NCBI GenBank assembly: GCA_027067775.1
Contig: JAMOVK010000058.1
Location: forward strand, 1-45,876
From: Deltaproteobacteria bacterium
GTDB taxonomy: Bacteria; Desulfobacterota; Dissulfuribacteria; Dissulfuribacterales; QOAL01
Length of the DNA: 45,876 bases
Direction: 5' to 3'
Translations under genes and position numbers: made by a program
Shown here: positions 40,407 to 45,876 of the stretch, piece after piece
How the letters are laid out: each line of letters starts with the position of its first letter
Numbering within the stretch: the stretch's first letter is position 1
The notes under the pieces: generated by a model
Seen by the model: only the letters and a program-made list of their open reading frames with translations
Told to the model about the DNA's origin: nothing
Database searches by the model: none

Positions 40407-40597
40407 GCAGATTTGTCAGGATGGTGGCTTTTCATCAGGCGTTGGGAACAGGGCCTAGAGATTCTTGGCGAAGGCGGAGCAAAAGAAATCCACTCAAGCC
40501 GAGCGAAGCGAGGGAATTTGGATTTCTGCGAAGCCGAGCCCTAAAAGCTCTTGGCCCTGCTTTCCTGCCTGTGAAAGTCACCGCCTGTCAAATCTGC
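40407..40597 (-). repeat. Giant-hairpin repeat element, copy B (inverted)
   Basis: A 191-bp imperfect palindrome. Outer arms 40407-40420 and 40584-40597 match at 13 of 14 positions and continue inward with short gaps. The conserved blocks are 40442-40468 and 40545-40565, the reverse complements of the copy A blocks. The tip stem AGAAATCCA/TGGATTTCT (40484-40492 and 40518-40526) is perfect but differs from the copy A tip sequence. It lies 57 bp before the end of the ABC permease gene. Confidence 0.85.
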
Positions 40598-40654
40598 ATT
40601 CCTTTGTTCATGCAGTTTTATGTTGAAAATGATTCAGTCCTGTCTGGTCAAGAT

Positions 40655-41404
40655 CTACTGGATCATGCGTCTTTTAAGAAGAAATATGGCAATACAGGAT
40701 GATATCAAGGCAGAGCCCAATATTATGGACACTTCTATGGTAAAAGAGGCGAGACCGTCAAATCTGCCGTAACAAAGCATCCTGGAAAGGTCTACAACAC
40801 TTGAAAGGGGTAAGGCCATTAGCACGTGTCTCAGCGAAGGGGCAACGGCCTTTAGGGAGAAAAAGATCCCAGAAAAGAGAAAGAATGGAGTAATTACCAG
40901 TGATGTAAAATAGTTGAAAAAATCATAGTTGGTGGCCACTGCTGTCATGATTAGACCAAGGGCCGCAAAGATTATACCTTCAATAAAGAGAAGGGGTATC
41001 ATGCCAATAGCCCATACAGAGGGCTCAACACCAAAAAGGGGAAGGGTTGCCAGCATGATGAATCCCGCAACAAGTCCCTTTGTTGCCCCCCATAGGATTT
41101 CACCAAGGGCCAACTCCACAATATTTATAGGGGTCATGAGAATGGCCTCAAATGTTCCCTGGGTTGATAGTCTGGTGTAAGAACCGTAAGTGGCCTCAAA
41201 GGCAGCCGAGTACATTACTGCAGAGGCAACAAGGCCAGGTGCTATGAACTGTAAATAGCTCATTCCTTCTATCTCTGGTACAGATTTGCCAAGGCCAAAG
41301 CCAAAGGCCAGCAGGAATAGAAATGGTTGACCAAGGTTGCCAATCAGGCTTGCCTGCAGGTGTTTCAGCCATACTTTGAAGTTTCTGTACCAAACTCTTA
41401 GCAT
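40655..41404 (-). CDS. ABC-2 type exporter permease (NodJ/YadH-like)
   Basis: 249-residue inner-membrane permease with six hydrophobic segments. The ABC-2 family pattern is recognisable (QFIAPGLVASAVMYSAAFEATYGS near residue 50; LPLSSVVDLSRML near the C-terminus). It starts 6 bp after the ATP-binding partner. NodIJ and YadGH pairs have the same sizes; the exported substrate is unknown. Last gene of the mltD-pyrR-pdxA-ABC run. Confidence 0.9.
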   Translation of the reverse strand: MLRVWYRNFKVWLKHLQASLIGNLGQPFLFLLAFGFGLGKSVPEIEGMSYLQFIAPGLVASAVMYSAAFEATYGSYTRLSTQGTFEAILMTPINIVELALGEILWGATKGLVAGFIMLATLPLFGVEPSVWAIGMIPLLFIEGIIFAALGLIMTAVATNYDFFNYFTSLVITPFFLFSGIFFSLKAVAPSLRHVLMALPLSSVVDLSRMLCYGRFDGLASFTIEVSIILGSALISSCIAIFLLKRRMIQ

Positions 41405-41410
41405 GACAAT

Positions 41411-42355
41411 CTAACGCTCTCTCAGCTTTCTGCCTGTTAGTTTGAGAAACAGGTCTTCTAGGGTAGCTGGTCTCTTGACAACATGGCTCATGTTCGAGGC
41501 AGCATCATCAAGGATGCTGCAGCCGGCTTTTATATATACGTAAAGTTTTTCTCCTACAAGTTCGGTTTGGACGTTGCAGTTCTTTAGCCGTTTCGCCAGG
41601 CTTTCAAGTTCTTCAGGACTTCCACTGAATTCCATTACCTCCATACCCAGCATTTCTTCCACTATCTGCTTTGGATTGCCCTGGGCAATGGCCATTCCAT
41701 TGTCTATAATGATTACCTGGGTTGCAAGCCTTGACACCTCTTCCATGTAATGGCTCGTAAGGAGCATGGTGGTCCCTTTTTTACGGAGTGCTTCAAGCCT
41801 TTGCCACATGAGAAGCCGTGCCTGGGGATCCAGGCCAATTGTAGGCTCATCAAGAATTAAGAGAGAAGGGCGATTGATAAGGGCCCTTGCCAGGAGCAGT
41901 CTTCTCCTCTGTCCTCCAGAAAGGTTCTGGATTATCTCATCACGTCTGTTTTTTAGTGCAAAGAATTCCAGCAGTTCCTCTGCACGTTCCTTGGCAACCT
42001 TTTTACAGATCTTGAAGTAGTTTGCATAGACCAGGAGATTTTCGACAATGGTCAGGTCAGGGTCCAGATTGTCCATCTGCGGAACTACACCAATGTGATA
42101 TTTTACCTTTTTTATGGCCTTTGGATATCTTTTGCCAAAAACCTCTATCTCTCCACCAGAGGGTATTACCAGGCCAAGAAGTATGCGTATTGTGGTGGTT
42201 TTGCCAGCGCCGTTTGGACCAAGAAGTCCCAGACACGAACCCTTCGGAAGGGTTATATTTAGATCCTTAAGTACGGTTCTGTTTCCAAAATTCTTTTTTA
42301 GATTTCTTACAACGAGTACGTTGTCTGTTTTTGTTGACTGCGGGTTGGATGGCAT
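41411..42355 (-). CDS. ABC transporter ATP-binding protein (NodI/YadG-like)
   Basis: 314-residue ATPase. Walker A GPNGAGKTTT, ABC signature LSGGQRRRL, Walker B LLILDEPTIGLD and the H-loop TSHYMEE are intact. The ~80-residue C-terminal extension after the ATPase core is normal for this exporter group. It starts 3 bp after the pdxA stop and is 6 bp from its permease, so all are cotranscribed. Confidence 0.93.
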   Translation of the reverse strand: MPSNPQSTKTDNVLVVRNLKKNFGNRTVLKDLNITLPKGSCLGLLGPNGAGKTTTIRILLGLVIPSGGEIEVFGKRYPKAIKKVKYHIGVVPQMDNLDPDLTIVENLLVYANYFKICKKVAKERAEELLEFFALKNRRDEIIQNLSGGQRRRLLLARALINRPSLLILDEPTIGLDPQARLLMWQRLEALRKKGTTMLLTSHYMEEVSRLATQVIIIDNGMAIAQGNPKQIVEEMLGMEVMEFSGSPEELESLAKRLKNCNVQTELVGEKLYVYIKAGCSILDDAASNMSHVVKRPATLEDLFLKLTGRKLRER

Positions 42356-42358
42356 GGG

Positions 42359-43384
42359 CTAGCCCTGAGGTTTCAAACGGTTTTCAGCTATAAACTTTGC
42401 AAGCTTAATAGCTGCCTTCATGCTGCAGTGGCTGGCCTGTCCCTTCCAGGCAATGTCATAAGCCGTACCATGGTCTACTGAGGTCCTGACTATTGGCAGG
42501 CCACAGGTTACGTTTACCCCGTCTTCAAAATGCAGGAGTTTAAAGGGAATCAGCCCCTGGTCGTGATACTGGCAGACCACCGCATCATAGGCCCCTTTAG
42601 AGGCATGATAGAATATCGTGTCTGGAGGAAGGGGGTCCGAAACCCTCATGCCTTTTTCTTTGGCCAAAAGGCAGGCAGGAGCTATGATCTTTTCCTCTTC
42701 GTCACCAAACATTCCCCCTTCTCCTGCATGTGGATTTAGGCCACAAACGCCTATCATGGGCTCAGGTATGTCAAAATCCCTTTTAAGGCTCTGCCACGTG
42801 ATTTTTATGGTTCTAAATACCCTGTCCGTATTCAGTCGTCCGGGCACATCTTTTAAAGGGATGTGAATGGTGGAAAGGGTCACCTTAAGTTTCTGGCCAG
42901 CCATCATCATTAGATAGTCCTTTGTATCTGTAAAATGGGCCAGTATCTCAGTGTGTCCTGGATAGTCAATTCCGGCAAGCCTTAGTCCTGTCTTGCTAAT
43001 GGGTGCTGTGGCAATCCCCAGGGCAAGGCCAGCCTTGCAAAGCTCTATGGCCTTTGTGATGTACTCAAAGGAGGAACGTCCTGTAAGTTCTGTTGGGTGT
43101 CCTGGTCTTATCTGTTCAGGTTTGAGCTTGGTCACATCAAAACAGTAAAGGACGTTTTGTTTTGAGCAAACCGGCTGTGAGGGCTTCCAGGGTTTTATCT
43201 TTATTTTGGAAAGATTCAGACCTTGGGCGGCAGCCTTTAGGATGGCCAGATCTCCTATTACCAACAGCGGTATATCCATGCTCTGATCAGCTGCAGCTTT
43301 CAAAACAATCTCTGGACCTATTCCAGCCGGGCATCCCATGGTGACTGCCACTGGCAACCTGCGCCCTGATTTTTCACTTGGCAT
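42359..43384 (-). CDS. pdxA: 4-hydroxythreonine-4-phosphate dehydrogenase PdxA
   Basis: 341-residue enzyme of the DXP-dependent pyridoxal phosphate pathway. Family motifs: GCPAGIGPEIVLKA at the N-terminus, YPGHTEIL (metal His), GLNPHAGEGGMFG (metal His) and YHDQGLIPFK (metal His), then FEDGVNVTCGLPIVRTSVDHG with its C-terminal His. It overlaps pyrR by 11 bp. PLP made here serves enzymes such as the alanine racemase in this window. Confidence 0.94.
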   Translation of the reverse strand: MPSEKSGRRLPVAVTMGCPAGIGPEIVLKAAADQSMDIPLLVIGDLAILKAAAQGLNLSKIKIKPWKPSQPVCSKQNVLYCFDVTKLKPEQIRPGHPTELTGRSSFEYITKAIELCKAGLALGIATAPISKTGLRLAGIDYPGHTEILAHFTDTKDYLMMMAGQKLKVTLSTIHIPLKDVPGRLNTDRVFRTIKITWQSLKRDFDIPEPMIGVCGLNPHAGEGGMFGDEEEKIIAPACLLAKEKGMRVSDPLPPDTIFYHASKGAYDAVVCQYHDQGLIPFKLLHFEDGVNVTCGLPIVRTSVDHGTAYDIAWKGQASHCSMKAAIKLAKFIAENRLKPQG

Positions 43385-43922
43385 TGTCTGTTTTTTCTAG
43401 TAACACCTGATCCTTTCCTGATACTTCCTTGAGATAAACGTTGACGTGTTCAGACCCTGAGGTGGAAAGGGTAACACCGCAAAAGTCGGGTTGGATAGGA
43501 AGCTCTCTGCGGCCTCTGTCTACAAGTACAGCCAGTTCTATCTTGCTTGGTCTGCCATAGTCTATTACAGCATCCATGGCAGCCCTGATAGTTCTGCCCG
43601 TGTAAATAACGTCGTCTACTAGCACTATCTTTTTATCATCAATTGAAAATGGAATTTCTGTCTTACGTATGATGGGGTGCTGACTGAGATTGCTCCAGTC
43701 ATCTCTATAGAGTGTTATGTCTAGGATACCCACCTGGGGTGCACTTCCCTCGATCTGTTCTATCTTTTTTTGCAACCGGCACGCAAGGGGGACCCCCCCC
43801 GTTCTGATTCCAATAAGGCAGAGATCCTTTACCCCCTTGTTTCGCTCAATGATCTGATGGGCCATTCTGCTAAGTGCCCGGTCGATCTCTTTCTCATCCA
43901 TAATAACCTTTGGTCTTTCCAC
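43374..43922 (-). CDS. pyrR: PyrR, bifunctional pyr attenuator / uracil phosphoribosyltransferase
   Basis: 182-residue PRTase-fold protein. The PRPP loop is VLVDDVIYTGRTIRAA, and LCLIGIRTGGVPLA and VDRGRRELPI match PyrR. In Gram-positives PyrR binds pyr leader RNA; in other phyla its regulatory role varies. No pyr gene is adjacent. A G8 tract on the coding strand (43793-43800 on plus) lies in the IRTGGV codons. It starts 23 bp after mltD. Confidence 0.9.
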   Translation of the reverse strand: MERPKVIMDEKEIDRALSRMAHQIIERNKGVKDLCLIGIRTGGVPLACRLQKKIEQIEGSAPQVGILDITLYRDDWSNLSQHPIIRKTEIPFSIDDKKIVLVDDVIYTGRTIRAAMDAVIDYGRPSKIELAVLVDRGRRELPIQPDFCGVTLSTSGSEHVNVYLKEVSGKDQVLLEKTDNAK

Positions 43923-43945
43923 AGAGGAAACTCCTTCAAATTCTG

Positions 43946-45589
43946 TTAACCGCTTGACGGTATCCTTAACACCTGTCCAATATACAGGCAGTTAGATCCA
44001 AGTCTGTTTATGCGTCTTAGGGCAGAAACAGAGACATTGAATCTTCTTGCAATTTCCCAAAGTGTGTCTCCTCTTTTTACAATATAACGTTTTATCCTTG
44101 TTTTCTTTTTTTTGCGTGTTTTGGCATAATATGAACGGACAGGTATTTTTAAGACTTGTCCTACCCGTATTTTGTTGGAGCGGATACGGTTTGCCTTTTT
44201 TATTGCCCTTACCGTGGTATGGTAGCGTTTTGCTAGAAGAGACAGGTGTTCACCCCTCCTGACCCTGTGTTTTATGTATCTGCCAGAACGGGCATAGCGG
44301 GTACGCTTGTAAGTTGGTTTTGGCGGTGTCCACCTTTTTATCTCATCCAACTTGGCTAGCAAGATCTGGCCATAGTCTTTAGGCACCTTCAAACTGAAAC
44401 TGGTTTCAGGGGTTACGCCATAGCGGAGACTTGGATTAAGATCAAGAAGCATGTTGGCATCGACTCCTATAGCAGCGGCGATATCGCTCAATTTCATCTG
44501 TTTTTGCACTATCACCGTTTCGTAAGGAATGGGATCATCCGGTTGGTCAAGCTGGAATCCGTAGCGTTCCGGGTTTTTCACTATAAGCAGTGTGGCAATA
44601 AACTTTGGTACGTACCGGGCTGTTTCTCTTGGAAGTCTCCTGTAAAGATCCCAAAAGTTGTCCAGGTAGTTGATCTTCTGTTTGTCTATGGCCCTTAGTA
44701 CTGTTCGTTCTCCACAGTTGTAGGCTGCAAGGACAGTGGACCAGTCACCAAAGATTTCGTGAAGTTCGGTTAGATAGGCAATGGCAGCCTTGGTGGATTT
44801 TTCAGGGTCAAGCCTTTCGTCGATCCAGATGTTTCTCTTCAGTCCAAACTTGTAACCGGTGGATGGAATAAACTGCCAAAGTCCCAGGGCCCTTGCCCTG
44901 GAAAGAGCCCTAATTTTAAATCCACTTTCTATAAGGGGAAGCCATGAAAGTTCCTTTGGCAGCCCGGCCTTTTTCAGTTCTCTAAGGATCATGGGTCTGT
45001 ATCTTCCAGAACGTTTATACGCTGAAAGAAAAAAGGCCCTGTTCGAGGTCTGGAAGAGTTCCAGTTCTTTTCTGACATACTTGTTTATACTTAGAGGGAT
45101 GGGGTTGTTGAGGCCCTTGGTGGTTCTAAGCCGTGAGGTATGGATTTCAAGTATCCTTTTAGAGATGAGAAATCTAAGGTCATCCTTTTGTTGTTCTATG
45201 TCAGGGTCTTCATCTTCGTTGGATACACCAAGAACAAGACTGTAGGCATCGTCAAGAACCTTTATGGCACCTTCCTTGTCTCCCTCTTCCCACAGATCTT
45301 GGGATAACTTGCACAACTCCAGGGCCATGTCCAGTTTTCCCTGGTCTGATTCAGGGTCGACCTTTGAAGAGTCGATCGGGCATGTACCAGCCTCTGGAAA
45401 AAGCGCTTGTAGATCCTTTTTAATCTTTTGAGTTCTTTCCTTTGGTGGTGGTAGACTTTTAAGGACCTCTTTCTGCTCTTTAGACAGATTTGGCTTGGTA
45501 ACCACTTTGCCTTTCTGGGCAGCACATCCTCCTAACAGGATAAGTGTCACTACCCAGAAATATATTAAAACCCCCCTTTTCTTATTCAT
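43946..45589 (-). CDS. mltD: Lytic transglycosylase MltD with two LysM domains
   Basis: 547-residue lipoprotein (signal ending LLGGC) that cleaves peptidoglycan. The SLT catalytic domain carries the Glu in LPLIESGF, followed by SRARALGLWQFIPSTG and the AAYNCGE motif. Two LysM peptidoglycan-binding domains lie at the C-terminus, each beginning with an RRGE/KRGD-type motif (HRVRRGEHLSLLAKRYH and YIVKRGDTLWEIARRFN). A coiled or disordered acidic region precedes the catalytic part. First gene of the run to the ABC exporter. Confidence 0.93.
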   Translation of the reverse strand: MNKKRGVLIYFWVVTLILLGGCAAQKGKVVTKPNLSKEQKEVLKSLPPPKERTQKIKKDLQALFPEAGTCPIDSSKVDPESDQGKLDMALELCKLSQDLWEEGDKEGAIKVLDDAYSLVLGVSNEDEDPDIEQQKDDLRFLISKRILEIHTSRLRTTKGLNNPIPLSINKYVRKELELFQTSNRAFFLSAYKRSGRYRPMILRELKKAGLPKELSWLPLIESGFKIRALSRARALGLWQFIPSTGYKFGLKRNIWIDERLDPEKSTKAAIAYLTELHEIFGDWSTVLAAYNCGERTVLRAIDKQKINYLDNFWDLYRRLPRETARYVPKFIATLLIVKNPERYGFQLDQPDDPIPYETVIVQKQMKLSDIAAAIGVDANMLLDLNPSLRYGVTPETSFSLKVPKDYGQILLAKLDEIKRWTPPKPTYKRTRYARSGRYIKHRVRRGEHLSLLAKRYHTTVRAIKKANRIRSNKIRVGQVLKIPVRSYYAKTRKKKKTRIKRYIVKRGDTLWEIARRFNVSVSALRRINRLGSNCLYIGQVLRIPSSG

Positions 45590-45611
45590 AGAATATACGC
45601 CCCCAATATGC

Positions 45612-45641
45612 TGTATAAGCCATTATTTTTATGAATGTAAA
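45612..45641 (-). promoter_or_regulatory. Candidate mltD operon promoter
   Basis: On the minus strand TTTACA (45641-45636) and TATACA (45617-45612) are separated by 18 bp, 22 bp upstream of the mltD start codon. Moderate match to consensus. Confidence 0.4.
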
Positions 45642-45756
45642 ATGCTGATGGACATCTTTGACAGATTTTTAAAAGTAAAGTCGTTTATAAACCTTTAAGA
45701 AAAAATTTCCTAATCAAAAAGGTTGCGCAAGCCCGATCTTATTAACTTAATGAAAG

Positions 45757-45770
45757 TTGTAAGGTTACAA
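45757..45770. promoter_or_regulatory. Perfect 14-bp palindrome TTGTAAGGTTACAA
   Basis: Six-base arms TTGTAA/TTACAA around GG, itself enclosed by AGTTG/CAACT. It lies upstream of mltD and downstream of the possible partial gene at the right edge. Operator or weak hairpin; function unknown. Confidence 0.35.
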
Positions 45771-45791
45771 GGCAACTGTCCGGGTGTCAAA

Positions 45792-45875
45792 CTATTGGTT
45801 GATGAAAAGAGGGGGTTCTATTCTGGTTTCTTTCCCCGCATCTTTAACACCTTCAGCCAGCACCAACCTTGCTGG
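45792..45875 (-). CDS. Possible C-terminal fragment of an upstream gene (partial)
   Basis: A minus-strand frame open from the window edge to a stop at 45792-45794 encodes 27 residues with protein-like composition (LVLAEGVKDAGKETRIEPPL). The other two minus frames close quickly. I cannot name it. The interval from here to mltD (45590-45791) has no gene. Confidence 0.4.
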   Translation of the reverse strand, partial: PARLVLAEGVKDAGKETRIEPPLFINQ

Positions 45876-45876
45876 T

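Larger units (their letters stand above)
39699..40654. other. 956-bp non-coding region carrying paired giant hairpins
   Basis: No credible gene is present. It contains two ~190-bp imperfect palindromes in inverted orientation (39858-40050 and 40407-40597) separated by a 356-bp spacer. The spacer has a small GGCC-TTGC-GGCC hairpin near 40160 and no recognisable transposase remnant. Confidence 0.75.

Noticed and set aside
39858-40597. Integron attC sites, REP elements or a CRISPR array
   Set aside because: The hairpins are much longer than REP, lack attC core sites, and there are only two copies without regular spacers.
39699-40654. Remnant insertion sequence with transposase
   Set aside because: No frame in the spacer shows transposase motifs, and no clear target-site duplication flanks the hairpins.
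40271-40702. A 143-codon plus-strand open frame
   Set aside because: It runs through hairpin copy B and into the 3' end of the ABC permease gene on the other strand; composition and position indicate a chance frame, with no ribosome site or family match.
45612-45876. Structured RNA (SRP, 6S or tmRNA) at the right edge
   Set aside because: Short palindromes exist, but no conserved SRP, tmRNA or 6S landmark was found.

Overview
The window looks like chromosome from an anaerobic, Gram-negative, sulfur-metabolising bacterium of the Desulfobacterota (former Deltaproteobacteria) type. This is inferred from gene content: a PsrA/PhsA-like molybdopterin enzyme with an iron-sulfur partner, hybrid cluster protein beside a small siroheme protein, Rex, a TauE/SafE (TSUP) anion transporter, a multiheme cytochrome c, bacteriohemerythrin, and many outer-membrane-type lipoproteins and lytic transglycosylases. 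I cannot name a species. There is no rRNA, CRISPR array, prophage or intact insertion sequence. One tRNA, tRNA-Leu(TAA), is present.

Layout. 1-4.3 kb: the end of a membrane protein, an unknown membrane protein, and two adjacent L,D-transpeptidases on the minus strand. 4.3-6.9 kb: a promoter-led two-gene molybdoenzyme operon (catalytic and 16-Cys electron-transfer subunits) with no Tat signal and no membrane anchor. 6.9-10.8 kb (minus): HTH-TM-EF-hand protein, small secreted protein, oligoendopeptidase F, TrmH. 11-12.2 kb: an unusual triheme cytochrome c with a Lys/Glu-rich stalk plus a secreted partner. 12.3-17.4 kb: a secreted protein, tRNA-Leu, hemerythrin, NagZ, UppP and a lipoprotein that is HtrA-like but has lost its catalytic triad. 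17.8-21.7 kb: a DnaA with an atypical Walker B, a GlcD-type FAD oxidase, IspD, IspF. 21.8-24.4 kb: siroheme/PCP_red protein plus Hcp, behind an FNR/HcpR-like palindrome. 24.4-30.6 kb (minus): two DUF3857/transglutaminase-like paralogues, zinc alcohol dehydrogenase, Na+/alanine symporter. 30.7-34.2 kb: small membrane protein, Rex, TauE/SafE transporter. 34.2-36.5 kb (minus): alr-tatB-tatC. 36.6-39.7 kb: M48 lipoprotein protease, malate dehydrogenase, MltA. 39.7-40.65 kb: non-coding DNA with two inverted giant-hairpin repeats. 40.65-45.6 kb (minus): mltD-pyrR-pdxA and an ABC exporter pair.

Themes. Cell-wall metabolism is strongly represented (two Ldt enzymes, NagZ, UppP, Alr, MltA, MltD). Redox and stress functions form separate small operons (molybdoenzyme, hcp, rex/TauE, cytochrome, hemerythrin). 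Several proteins are recognisable family members with altered catalytic residues: the HtrA-like lipoprotein, one DUF3857 protein, and DnaA.

The signals I find most unusual are: (a) two ~190-bp imperfect hairpins at 39858-40050 and 40407-40597, which share conserved stem blocks in inverted orientation while their tips and outer stems differ in sequence but remain self-complementary; (b) a dyad TGCAAC-N6-GTTGCA repeated three times around rex and the TauE/SafE gene; (c) the compact PCP_red-siroheme-ferredoxin protein coupled to hcp; and (d) the cluster of catalytically degenerate proteins.
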